From the NCBI RefSeq assembly GCF_001455205.1, contig NZ_CP013341.1:2914001-2978000 (forward strand): a stretch of 64,000 nt of DNA, read 5' to 3'. Positions 6,957-15,499 of this stretch are shown in pieces. The DNA comes from Nitrosomonas ureae (GTDB taxonomy: Bacteria > Pseudomonadota > Gammaproteobacteria > Burkholderiales > Nitrosomonadaceae). The notes beneath the pieces were generated by a model. It did no database searches. It saw only the letters and a list, made by a program, of their open reading frames with translations, and had not been told where the DNA came from. Each line of letters starts with the position of its first letter. Within the stretch, counting starts at the first letter, position 1. A program made the position numbers and the translations under genes.

Positions 6957-8726
6957 ATGATCCTGCGCTCTCATTTATTGTTTATTATTCTGATTGGCAT
7001 TACCTTGAGTAGCATTCAATCTGTCCATGCGGATGGCTATAAACCTACAAGTGTAGATTCAATCTTGTATTTTCAGGCCGGTATTAAGGATGCTGAATAC
7101 TGTTCAATGATTGTTAAAGATGGTGAATTGCTTACCATTAATAGCAATACAGGCAAGATACTAAGCAATGCTGCCATGACTTGTCCGGATATGTTTTCCT
7201 GGAAACTATTTGCCGAAGCAGTTCAGGCTAAATTCTGGTCAAACTGGGCTGATGAGAACGACAATTGGCCAGCACAGCCCTATGCACTCTGTCAGTCCGG
7301 ACAAACACCTGGTAAAGATCATTGTTGTCAACCTGGATCAACAAACAACGATCTCGATCATTGTCCAGTTTATCCAGAGGTTCAGCACGCCGCTAAACTC
7401 AAAAGTCTGACTGATGCTTTGACAGAGGAAGCGCAAGTGCAGGCGCGCGATCCTGCTTTACAGCGCGATACCCGTCTACCATTCCATGACGTACTTAATC
7501 CTCTCGTTCGTATGGTTAAATTGAAGTCAATGAAGAAAGCAACAGATGCACAGATATCTTCCTGCTCTGCGGTATCTGTCGATAGTAAAACTAAGGATCT
7601 GGTACCGGATATCATAAAGAAATTTAATCCATCCGATGCAGAAAGCACAGGTCGCGTCATTCGTCAGACAAATGCTGAGCTGACCATTCGCAATAAGGTA
7701 TTTCATGATTACCTTTTCACCAATAATTTATATAATGCCAACGGCGTAATAGATGTATTTAAGATTAATCAGAAAAATCTGCAAACAGAAGCACCCTATC
7801 ATTTAACCAATCATTCGTCTCAGGACGGGAAGCCCGGTGCGTTGTCGCGCATAGACTTACCGCCAGATGCCATCATGATCAAGAGTAACTGGCTGCATCA
7901 CGATCTTGCTGTTGCACTTGGATTGCCGGAGGACCCCAAGCAGTACATTAGCAAATTATTACAGACACAGATTGATCTTCAAGCGCTTGGTATCAGCAAA
8001 TCATCCCTCACTTGCAATTTGGAAGGTATTCATCACCTAGTGGCATTCCATATTTCTTCTAAAGATATTCCCAACTGGGTATGGACCACCTTCGAGCATA
8101 TTAGCCTGCCAGGTCGTTGTGATATCACCGGCTGCAATGATGCTTACGGTTATGCAAGCAGCGATAACAATCGCCCAGCTGGCACTGCGGATAATTACAT
8201 CAAACCCAATCAACATAGCGATCAATTGAACTCTCCCAGTATCGTTTTCAATTCTGACAAAAGTTATCCGTTGGAAAAGATTCGCCCGGAATGGGACAAG
8301 CTGCTAACTCAATTAAATATTGCCGACGGCAGCAGCACGAGTCAGATTGAACCTGATCCGGAGGATATTGCGTGGCGTAACTTCCGCCTCAAAGGTTCGC
8401 AAGTGGAGTTTGTTAACTCAATTGGTCAATCGACGCTATTGGGTAATTCGGTAACCGAAGCTGGTTTTATGGATGGTTCGAGTTGTATTAGTTGTCACGC
8501 AAGAGCAGGTGCGGCACTGAATGGCGATGGCTCAGCTAATTTTCTTGCATTATCAGTGTTTGAGCGCAATTTGACCGACTTTGGCTATGCACGCAGCCAT
8601 CACGGTATCCCTAATCCGTTCTGGTTCTACAACGATAACAACAGTCGTCCGAACATGATGATAATGCAAACAGACTTCATTTGGGGTTTTCTCAACGCCA
8701 GCCCTATCGCGACTAGTAAACCATAA
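6957..8726 (+). CDS. Exported haem c protein
   Basis: A 589-residue periplasmic protein with a signal peptide (residues 1-25, cleavage after VHA). One haem c site, CISCH, is at 510-514 within EAGFMDGSSCISCHARAG; the fifth ligand is its His. The Cys-rich N-terminal part (PYALCQSGQTPGKDHCCQ) and the His/Trp-rich central part (IMIKSNWLHHDLAVALG; HISSKDIPNWVWTTFEHI) recur in large uncharacterised cytochrome-like proteins of proteobacteria. A role in electron transfer or in oxidising a small molecule in the periplasm is inferred. It is followed after 162 bases by a multicopper oxidase in the same direction, with a hairpin between them. GC content returns to the chromosomal level here. The specific reaction is unknown. 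Confidence 0.75.
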   Translation: MILRSHLLFIILIGITLSSIQSVHADGYKPTSVDSILYFQAGIKDAEYCSMIVKDGELLTINSNTGKILSNAAMTCPDMFSWKLFAEAVQAKFWSNWADENDNWPAQPYALCQSGQTPGKDHCCQPGSTNNDLDHCPVYPEVQHAAKLKSLTDALTEEAQVQARDPALQRDTRLPFHDVLNPLVRMVKLKSMKKATDAQISSCSAVSVDSKTKDLVPDIIKKFNPSDAESTGRVIRQTNAELTIRNKVFHDYLFTNNLYNANGVIDVFKINQKNLQTEAPYHLTNHSSQDGKPGALSRIDLPPDAIMIKSNWLHHDLAVALGLPEDPKQYISKLLQTQIDLQALGISKSSLTCNLEGIHHLVAFHISSKDIPNWVWTTFEHISLPGRCDITGCNDAYGYASSDNNRPAGTADNYIKPNQHSDQLNSPSIVFNSDKSYPLEKIRPEWDKLLTQLNIADGSSTSQIEPDPEDIAWRNFRLKGSQVEFVNSIGQSTLLGNSVTEAGFMDGSSCISCHARAGAALNGDGSANFLALSVFERNLTDFGYARSHHGIPNPFWFYNDNNSRPNMMIMQTDFIWGFLNASPIATSKP

Positions 8727-8741
8727 AAGCAACCTCATGCT

Positions 8742-8778
8742 GTTTCAACCTGTGTAACCAAGTTGCGCAGGTTGAAAC
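8742..8778 (+). terminator. Perfect inverted repeat between redox genes
   Basis: GTTTCAACCTG (8742-8752) is repeated inverted as CAGGTTGAAAC (8768-8778) with a 15-base loop. There is no T tract, so it could be an attenuating hairpin, an RNA-stabilising structure or a regulator site rather than a strong terminator. Confidence 0.45.
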
Positions 8779-8888
8779 GATGCACATTACTATTATGCAA
8801 CGTTTTACAAACAGCTATGTTGCTCCCAAGGTAATCCTTCCCAATATTAAGGTGCAATACAGTAGAATTTTCAAGTAAAGGAAAAGCT

Positions 8889-10577
8889 ATGCAAATTTTG
8901 TCAAAAAAATGCCTACAGAATTTATTGATCGTATCCACTTTACTGCTTGGCAGTTCTTTTGCTTCGGCGGGAAAAAATCACCCCTCTTGTGCCTACGAAC
9001 CAATCGATATTGAAAAATACGGCAAGCAACCGTTCCAGAATCCACCCGATCGGCACGCACAAAATGGTAGGCTCGAAACTGTACTTTCCGTACAATATAC
9101 CGACCCAAAAACCACCAGTATCGCAGGCTGTGGCGTGAAACTGCGCACCTATGAAGGAAAGCTGGTGGGGCCGACATTGCGTGTCAAGCAAGGTGATATC
9201 GTCAATTTGCTGTTGAAAAACCGGTTACCGAAAGAATCACCCGATGAAATTCAGGCACAATTCGATCAGGAGAACCAAAACGCTTATCTGGATACCATTC
9301 CGGCGTCTTTCAATACCACCAATGTACACTTCCACGGCTTACACGTATCGCCCACCGGTAACAGCGACAATGTACTGCTCGCCATTTCGCCGCAAAGTAA
9401 TTTCCCTTATGAAGTGACGTTGCCGAAAGACCATCCGATCGGCTCCTATTGGTATCATGCCCACGCTCATGGCTCGACATCGATTCAGGTCGGCAGCGGC
9501 ATGGCAGGCGCCATTGTAATCGAGGATAATCCCAGTACCACGCCGAAAGCGCTGTTGGCCGCCAATGCCAACGAAAAAATCTTCGTACTACAAACGATTT
9601 TATACAATCAGAAAGGCGAACTGAACAATATCACCAGCCTGTTCCCTGGCCCATCCACACCCAATCCGAAAGATTGCAGCACTGCCACCAACAAGGACAC
9701 ATGGCCTTGCTCGCACCGGCGTATCACTATCAATGGCCAGATCGTTCCGATCATCACTATGAAACGCGGCGAAGTACAACGCTGGCGTTTGATCGATACC
9801 GCTTTTCGTGAATCCATCGCATTCGCGGTTGAGAAGCATGATTTACATGAAATTGCTTTGGACGGCAATTACCTAGGGCGCATTGATACCTGGAAAGCAG
9901 GAACGCCGATCGATCTGCAGCCAGGCTACCGTAGCGACATCTTGATTAAAGCCAGCATGAAGCCTGGAGAATATCGCATCATCGATCAGCCGACTTCTAG
10001 TTTGAAATCGCTACGGCAAGCTGATGAACCGGAAAATTTACTGGCCATTCTGAAAGTCGTTGACGAAACCAACGACATGGCTTTGCCAACCAACGAGGAA
10101 ATGGCTGCGCTGGCGCCCTTTGGCAATCTCGATTTGAGCAAACAAGCTGTAGGCGTGCAGGAAGTTGCGTTCAAGCTCGGTCAGGACATGGCAGGCAAAA
10201 AAAATTACTTCCAAGTCAATTACCGCGCTTTTAATCCCGACCATGTACGTCAATTGGAGTTAGGCGCTGTCGATATGTGGTCGCTCACGACCGTGGGTGA
10301 CCCGGCTGCAGTACCGGGTGCTATTCCGCCGTTACCGCATGTATTTCATATTCATGTCAATCCATTCCAGTGGCAGCGAATCGGTCCGGACGGTAAACCG
10401 CAAATGGTTTGGAAAGATACGCTATTGGTGCAAGGTCCGGCGGTGACCAATGTGTATACGCAATATCAGGCCTACACCGGAAAATTTGTCATGCATTGCC
10501 ACATTCTCGATCACGAAGACTTAGGCATGATGGAAATCGAAGAAGTGATCAATACACCGGTTGCACATAGTCATTAA
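8889..10577 (+). CDS. Periplasmic multicopper oxidase
   Basis: A 562-residue three-domain laccase-type multicopper oxidase with a signal peptide (about residues 1-28, SSFASA). Copper ligands seen: HFHGLH (147-152), WYHAHAHGST (about 188-197), HVFHIHVNPF (His484, 487, 489) and HCHILDHEDLGMM (His536, Cys537, His538, His542, axial Met547). Such enzymes couple one-electron oxidation of a substrate at the type 1 copper to reduction of O2 to water at the trinuclear cluster. It lacks a long Met-rich loop of the CueO type, so copper oxidation is less certain. It follows an exported haem c protein, suggesting a periplasmic redox pair. Copper supply fits an ammonia oxidiser. Substrate unknown. Confidence 0.93.
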   Translation: MQILSKKCLQNLLIVSTLLLGSSFASAGKNHPSCAYEPIDIEKYGKQPFQNPPDRHAQNGRLETVLSVQYTDPKTTSIAGCGVKLRTYEGKLVGPTLRVKQGDIVNLLLKNRLPKESPDEIQAQFDQENQNAYLDTIPASFNTTNVHFHGLHVSPTGNSDNVLLAISPQSNFPYEVTLPKDHPIGSYWYHAHAHGSTSIQVGSGMAGAIVIEDNPSTTPKALLAANANEKIFVLQTILYNQKGELNNITSLFPGPSTPNPKDCSTATNKDTWPCSHRRITINGQIVPIITMKRGEVQRWRLIDTAFRESIAFAVEKHDLHEIALDGNYLGRIDTWKAGTPIDLQPGYRSDILIKASMKPGEYRIIDQPTSSLKSLRQADEPENLLAILKVVDETNDMALPTNEEMAALAPFGNLDLSKQAVGVQEVAFKLGQDMAGKKNYFQVNYRAFNPDHVRQLELGAVDMWSLTTVGDPAAVPGAIPPLPHVFHIHVNPFQWQRIGPDGKPQMVWKDTLLVQGPAVTNVYTQYQAYTGKFVMHCHILDHEDLGMMEIEEVINTPVAHSH

Positions 10578-10681
10578 CCATCAGAAGAACTTGCGATGCC
10601 GCCGACTGTATCAGGGGTTTTTCAACAGGCTGTCTGAGCTACATCAAACAACTTTTCTGTCCATTATTACAGAATCGTGAT

Positions 10682-11284
10682 TTATTCGGATACCGCTTGC
10701 TTGATCAGCGCCGCCAGTGAATCCGGTAATCTGATGTGTCCTGCGAGTACGAATTGATGAGCCTGAGCGGACATCTTATTCCAAATTCTACGAATGATAT
10801 CGAGCCACTTCTGTTCGTCGTATTCAGGGTGCTCGCCAGCAAAGTCGAGCAGGTAATGTTCCAAGAAAACCAGTCCGGCAACATCCTCCAATAACTGTGT
10901 ATCCGGATTGGTTTTAAGCGATTTCTTGCCAACGGCCTGGGTTACGCGTGCAATGAATGTGTTTTCATATCCAGCTTTAGCGAGCAAATCGGCAACGGTG
11001 TCGGCATGAAATTTGTTTAACTCGGCACGCCATTGATGATACCCCTTTCGATCCATCGGATAATCACTGCGTGGCGATTTCCAGCGCTGGATGTGCTGAG
11101 CACTCACCGCCAGTTTTATGGCATCATCGGCATCGGGCGCATAGCGTTCGAGCATGTCAGACATGCGGCGCGAATAAAGCAATTCTTTCGGCCAATCCTT
11201 CCCTTCGCTGATTTCGCGGTTCGGATCTTCACAATTCGCTGCGTCGATTAGCGCTTTTGCTTTGTCGAAGCATTGCCTGGTCAT
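10682..11284 (-). CDS. DUF4202 family protein
   Basis: A 200-residue soluble protein. The motifs LYSRRMSDMLERYAPDA, AVSAQHIQRWKSPRSDYP and MDRKGYHQWRAELNKFHADT are hallmarks of the DUF4202 family, a conserved proteobacterial family without an established function. The pattern of conserved His, Asp and Arg residues (QHIQRW, FHADTVADLL, LEDVAGLVFLEHYL) recalls HD-type metal-dependent phosphohydrolases; that relation is inference. Length is typical and no truncation is seen. It stands alone, convergent with the multicopper oxidase; the intergenic region has no clear terminator. Confidence 0.8.
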   Translation of the reverse strand: MTRQCFDKAKALIDAANCEDPNREISEGKDWPKELLYSRRMSDMLERYAPDADDAIKLAVSAQHIQRWKSPRSDYPMDRKGYHQWRAELNKFHADTVADLLAKAGYENTFIARVTQAVGKKSLKTNPDTQLLEDVAGLVFLEHYLLDFAGEHPEYDEQKWLDIIRRIWNKMSAQAHQFVLAGHIRLPDSLAALIKQAVSE

Positions 11285-11555
11285 ATGATTGCCGGTTAAT
11301 CTGGTATTTGTTGAACGATGCAGGATTAAAACATATTTCCTGACAGGCCGCTAAAAAGCACTCGAAGCATAAGTATTAGCAATTGAAGTTAAAGCGCTTC
11401 TGTTTTAAATAAACATAATTGAAACATAAAGAAGAAGATTCATCTTAGCAGTTTCGATTTCAGCCCGATAAATCATGCCGTCTTCGCCAGGTGAGTCAAT
11501 GCATTTATGATGATCTGGCCGAACAGGCTTTGTTACTGCTCTTGTTTGAAAAATT

Positions 11556-11846
11556 TCATTTTGGTGGAAAGTGCTTTTTCGCTCTTTCAAACGCTTGCTC
11601 CATTGATTTGAACGATTTTCTCAAGCCGGTTTGAATATCCTCCCACGCGCTTTCCGAGCTGCTTTCAAAAGCCTCCCATTTTTCTTTGGCCTGGCTTAAT
11701 TCCTGCTCGAGTTCTTCCAGATGCGGCTGTAGTTTATCTTGTAGTTCCTTAGTCCCGAGATGCATTTGCAACTTAACTTCGTCAACGACCGATTGCAGAT
11801 TGGTAAGCTCCTCTTGTAATCTCTGGGGAATGGATTTGTCAGTCAT
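11556..11846 (-). CDS. Small coiled-coil protein
   Basis: A 96-residue, strongly charged, cysteine-free protein predicted to be one long coiled coil (RLQEELTNLQSVVDEVKLQM; HLEELEQELSQAKEKWEAFE), with a C-terminal amphipathic part (SFKSMEQAFERAKKHFPPK). The start is secure: AAGGAGATATTAAA precedes the ATG. No signal peptide or membrane segment is present. Similar small coiled-coil proteins are often found near stress or envelope genes, but no function is established here. The 271 bases downstream to the next gene hold nothing recognisable. Confidence 0.7.
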   Translation of the reverse strand: MTDKSIPQRLQEELTNLQSVVDEVKLQMHLGTKELQDKLQPHLEELEQELSQAKEKWEAFESSSESAWEDIQTGLRKSFKSMEQAFERAKKHFPPK

Positions 11847-11975
11847 TTTAATATCTCCTTGTTGATAAAATTTGAACGTCTTTCACTATGGCCATAGTAT
11901 CAGCAAAATTACTGCATGTATTGTTGCTGATCAAAGGAATGCGATAATGACTTGCAATCCGGAGTGCGGCTGTTT

Positions 11976-13748
11976 TCAAGGTACTGGTCTGCTCGTTTCC
12001 CGGAACCACACGCGGTATTGCGCCATCCGGGCGCGTTGTTCCGCAGGTGCTTGGCGGCGGCAAGTCGCATACTCTTCGGTATCCGGTTGCGCACCCCAGC
12101 GTATCTCGGCGCAGTCGTTGGGATTGTAAGCGATTTCGAAATCGGGCCTGCGCGCCAGTACCTCAGCGATGGTCAATTCCCATTCGCTGCCATCCGAACG
12201 GATATAACGGATGCTGCGTTCCTGGGCGCGCTTGGCGTGATGCCGTTCGATCATGGTCTTGGCTTGTTCCGGGCTTTGACCGTTCAGCACGAATAATTCC
12301 GGATGGCGCACGATTTTTTCCGGAAGTCCGCTCAACACATTAATCGCAATGATCAAGCGCATATCGCGCGATGGTGTCGAATAATCTTCCCAAGGACCGA
12401 TCGTTTGAAAAATTGCTGCGCCGTTGGGCATCGCGATTGTGTTGCGCGGATTTTTATAGAAATATATTTCACCGTTTTGCACTGAATTGATGCGGGTTTC
12501 CACTTGCTCGACCAGCGCCGTCAGCATGGCTTCGTACGCTTGTAGAGGATCCAATCCCTGCGGATTGATCAACTGTGTTAGCCGGGCGTAGAAATCATCG
12601 GGGGTGAGATAGTCCTGTTCCAAAGAAAAGGGCATAAAATCGGGGTGATCATTCAATTCCTGATTCGATAGCATGCGCCCTGCGCCCGATGCGGGCAGCA
12701 CGATCGGGCGGAATGCTTTAAAACCGGGCCCGGCATTCTCCGTGTTGGCAAATAACATCGTTCCTTCCCATACGCGCTTACGTGCTACCGAGTTATCCGG
12801 TTGGGCGTCGACCGCCAGCAGCATGCCGGGTCGATCGGCTGTTTGTGGCACCCATTCGGCCAATACCAAAATATGGCCATAGGGATCGGCATACACGGTA
12901 CCCGGCCATAACGTTTCGCGGCTGAGTGGAATCGGGTACCAGTCGGTATTATCAGCGGTGAGACCGGTTCGCAACGAACCGGAATGCACGGTATCGGCCA
13001 GTTGCCGGTAGCGCTTGCGGAAATTGGTTTGCGACTGCACGCCACGAGTGAATTCGCTGACGAAGGTGGGCGTGCCGCAACTCGGCGGTGCTTTGGCCGA
13101 GCCGCGCCCACACGCGCGAAAAGCCATCGGCAGACCGATTTTCCAGGCGAAATAAGCGCGCAACGTGTAAGGCAGATCTGCGCAGTCCGGCGTCAGCGGC
13201 AGGTTGTTGTCTTCATTAAGCCCCAGATAATTATGAAGAAAATTGCGATCATTGTTGCGCAATACCGGTTCCAGAGAATTGAAACTGAAATTTTCCTCTG
13301 GTGGCGCGCCGAATAATTCCTCGATCCAGGCAGAATAAAAGGCTTCGGTGGCCAGATTCCATGTCTCCGGTTTTTCCTGGACGGCGGCTTCGCCAATGAC
13401 CATCGAACGGCATCCAGCTTGTTGGCTATTCCGGGTTGCGGTGATGCGATAGAGGCCGCTATCCAGGTTTTCCAAGTTTGCGATTAAACTCCAGGGCGGC
13501 CCGCCCCGCTGCCGGATTTGCAACGGAGTTGGCTGGTCCCGTGAATCCATCAGAATCAATTCCGATAGCGGGCCGTCAGTTGACACAGCCATGATTTTGA
13601 CCGGTTGACCGGCTTGAGGAGACAACGGCGAAATCCAGATACGTACCGCACCGGTTTGCTCGCATGCGATATCGTTGGCCGATACCAACGGTATGTGAAA
13701 CCACGCCCATAGACATATCATCCAAAAATTTAGTCGCAAAAAATTCAT
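11976..13748 (-). CDS. Large exported protein with possible Cys-His hydrolase core
   Basis: A 590-residue protein of unknown function. I start at the ATG at 13748, which has GAGG upstream and begins a good signal peptide (ending PLVSA); the frame is open 25 codons further, but with a poor N-terminus. An Ig-like beta domain follows (about 30-115: VRIWISPLSPQAGQPVKIM). The central part contains PDCADLPYTLRAYFAWKIG and later DPYGHILVLAEW. The spacing of Cys, His and a following Asp (AVDAQPD) resembles papain-like or transglutaminase-like hydrolases; this is inference. The C-terminal third is Arg- and Pro-rich. IS1111-type DNA starts about 95 bases upstream of the start codon, so the promoter region may have been cut by that insertion. 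Confidence 0.7.
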   Translation of the reverse strand: MNFLRLNFWMICLWAWFHIPLVSANDIACEQTGAVRIWISPLSPQAGQPVKIMAVSTDGPLSELILMDSRDQPTPLQIRQRGGPPWSLIANLENLDSGLYRITATRNSQQAGCRSMVIGEAAVQEKPETWNLATEAFYSAWIEELFGAPPEENFSFNSLEPVLRNNDRNFLHNYLGLNEDNNLPLTPDCADLPYTLRAYFAWKIGLPMAFRACGRGSAKAPPSCGTPTFVSEFTRGVQSQTNFRKRYRQLADTVHSGSLRTGLTADNTDWYPIPLSRETLWPGTVYADPYGHILVLAEWVPQTADRPGMLLAVDAQPDNSVARKRVWEGTMLFANTENAGPGFKAFRPIVLPASGAGRMLSNQELNDHPDFMPFSLEQDYLTPDDFYARLTQLINPQGLDPLQAYEAMLTALVEQVETRINSVQNGEIYFYKNPRNTIAMPNGAAIFQTIGPWEDYSTPSRDMRLIIAINVLSGLPEKIVRHPELFVLNGQSPEQAKTMIERHHAKRAQERSIRYIRSDGSEWELTIAEVLARRPDFEIAYNPNDCAEIRWGAQPDTEEYATCRRQAPAEQRARMAQYRVWFRETSRPVP

Positions 13749-13925
13749 TGATGACCTCGGTAAGGTTATGGCTCGGAAACGATCAATGCGCTTATGTAGG
13801 AAATTGTACTCCGTGTTGCGCAATTGTTATGATGTAATGGAATGGACGCCCACTACCCTAAACGGCATCGAAGTGCCAAAGTAGTGGTGCAATAAAGCCC
13901 ACTAAATAAGAGAGGAGCGTCCGAC

Positions 13926-14981
13926 ATGAAGATTACAACGATAGGCATTGATTTGGCAAAAGAAGTATTTCAGATTCATGGCGTGGATATGTATGGTAAG
14001 GCGTTGCTGCGCAAGCAGTTGCGCCGTAGCGAGATGTCAAAGTTTTTTGCCAATCTGGAGCCTTGCCTGATTGGGATGGAAGCCTGCGGTAGTTCACACC
14101 ATTGGGCGAGAAAGCTGTGCGAATTTGGGCACACCGTCAAGCTCATGTCACCCCAATTTGTCAAACCCTACGTCAAGACCAACAAGCATGATATGGCAGA
14201 TGCGGAAGCGATCTGCGAAGCGGTAAGCCGACCCAACATGCGTTTTGTATCGATCAAGAATATTGAGCAACAAGCCATTTTGTCAGTGCATCGTGCCAGG
14301 CAAGGTTTCGTCAAAGCCAGAACCGCACAGGCAAATCAGATACGCGGCCTGCTTTCTGAATTTGGTATTGTTATCCCACAAGGGATCCGTTCGATTATCA
14401 ATCGGGTGCCGGATATTCTGGAAGATGCTGGAAACGATTTACCAGGATCAATGCGTCATTTACTGAAACAGTTGAATGATCATCTCAAACAACTAAGTCG
14501 ACAAATAGAAGAGTTGGAATTGCAGATCAAGCTGTGGCACAAGGAGAACGAAGCCAGTCAAAGATTGGAAGCTATTCCCGGTATTGGCCCGATTACGGCG
14601 AGCGCCATTGTTGCAACAGTTGGAAATGCCACAGAGTTCAAGAACGGCAAGCAACTTTCGGCATGGTTTGGATTGGTGCCAAAACAGTGCTCCAGTGGTG
14701 GCAAGCAGATATTACTCGGCATCAGTAAACGTGGCGACACTTATCTGCGCACTTTGCTGATTCACGGAGCAAGAGCAGTCATCCGTTTTGCTGAAAATAA
14801 GGAAGAACCAGAAAGCTGGTTGCGTAAACTGATAGCTCGACGCAACAAGAATATCGCTGCTGTTGCACTAGCGAATAAAAATGCTCGTATTATCTGGGCG
14901 TTGCTCGCCCAAGGCACAACATTCCACCATAATCGCGCTACGACATCAGTTGCTGCCGAGCATGATTATGGTGTTGCATAG
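13926..14981 (+). CDS. IS110/IS1111 family transposase
   Basis: A 351-residue transposase. The N-terminal RuvC-like DEDD domain starts with TTIGIDLAKEVFQIHGVD (first Asp), has IGMEACGSSHHWA (Glu) and ends with KHDMADAEAICEA (Asp pair). The C-terminal Transposase_20 domain contains LEAIPGIGPITASAIVATVG (helix-hairpin-helix) and FGLVPKQCSSGGKQILLGIS, including the nucleophilic-serine region of the family. The length is typical and no frameshift is seen, so the enzyme should be functional. GAGAGGAGCG before the ATG is the ribosome-binding site. These enzymes recombine DNA under guidance of an RNA encoded in the non-coding part of the element; for IS1111 types this is downstream of the gene. Confidence 0.95.
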   Translation: MKITTIGIDLAKEVFQIHGVDMYGKALLRKQLRRSEMSKFFANLEPCLIGMEACGSSHHWARKLCEFGHTVKLMSPQFVKPYVKTNKHDMADAEAICEAVSRPNMRFVSIKNIEQQAILSVHRARQGFVKARTAQANQIRGLLSEFGIVIPQGIRSIINRVPDILEDAGNDLPGSMRHLLKQLNDHLKQLSRQIEELELQIKLWHKENEASQRLEAIPGIGPITASAIVATVGNATEFKNGKQLSAWFGLVPKQCSSGGKQILLGISKRGDTYLRTLLIHGARAVIRFAENKEEPESWLRKLIARRNKNIAAVALANKNARIIWALLAQGTTFHHNRATTSVAAEHDYGVA

Positions 14982-15241
14982 AAATTTATTGATAGCACTG
15001 CAGCAGATTTAAGGAGAAAAATTTCAACCGATTGCACGGGCAATCATGACAATGATGGCGAAACTGGTCAGACCGTGAGTAGCTAAACCTAAACAGCACA
15101 CAGTGCATAGAGCACGCTGAGGTGATAAGGCGCTACTCAGCAAATTCCATCAGGGGCAGGGGCAATGCGCCTCATACAAAGTCCGGATGTATGGCAGCAA
15201 TCTTTACCTGCTCAAAATCATTGACTGAAAGCTTGGCAGAA
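14982..15241 (+). ncRNA. Candidate bridge/seekRNA region of the IS1111 element
   Basis: The 260 bases between transposase stop and right inverted repeat have no ORF but have hairpins: GATTGC/GCAATC (15030-15045) and GCTGAG/CTCAGC (15116-15141). Known for the family: IS1111 elements encode a guide RNA here whose loops pair with donor and target DNA. Exact ends and loops cannot be set by eye. Confidence 0.55.
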
Positions 15242-15381
15242 AGTGGGCGTCCATGTATGTGCTGTCAAGAATGGAGTCCATTGGTTTAAGCAACAAGCAA
15301 ATTTGCATAGTATTGCTGCGTAAATTGTGCTGGTGACAAATAGCCCAGCCTTTTCTGTTTTGTCTGCCGTTTATAGAAGAT

Positions 15382-15496
15382 GGCGGATTCAAGTTGAAGT
15401 GCAATTTCGACTTGCTGGTAAAAAGGCTCAGATGCTACCGCAGCCAACCCCCATGACCTGCGTTATTCAAAATTGCACTTTAAACTTGAATCCGCC
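15382..15496. repeat. 115-bp MITE derived from an IS30-type element
   Basis: The ends are inverted repeats (GGCGGATTCAAGTT at left, AAACTTGAATCCGCC at right, extending to about 27 bases with mismatches). Read on the minus strand, its first 97 or so bases match 18118-18214 with about six differences, then jump to the opposite end. It is thus an internal-deletion derivative of the IS30-type element whose broken copy lies at 18118. It ends three bases before the stop codon of the mscS-like gene. Confidence 0.75.
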
Positions 15497-15499
15497 CCA

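Larger units (their letters stand above)
13842..15254 (+). mobile_element. IS1111-type insertion sequence (IS110 family)
   Basis: A 13-bp perfect inverted repeat, ATGGACGCCCACT at 13842-13854 and its complement at 15242-15254, brackets one transposase gene and a 260-base non-coding right part. Such near-terminal repeats define the IS1111 subgroup of IS110. These elements make no clear target duplication, and the true ends may lie a few bases outside the repeats. It looks complete. Confidence 0.85.

Noticed and set aside
8953..10253. Several open frames on both strands within the multicopper oxidase gene
   Set aside because: They are shadows of a gene with all copper motifs in one frame.
6957..10577. 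Assignment of the redox pair to the nirK-linked ncgABC cluster
   Set aside because: The oxidase has three domains and 562 residues, and no nirK or small di-haem cytochrome is adjacent.
11405..11590. 61-codon minus-strand frame after the coiled-coil gene
   Set aside because: Overlaps the 3' end of the well-supported coiled-coil gene in another frame, without ribosome-binding site.
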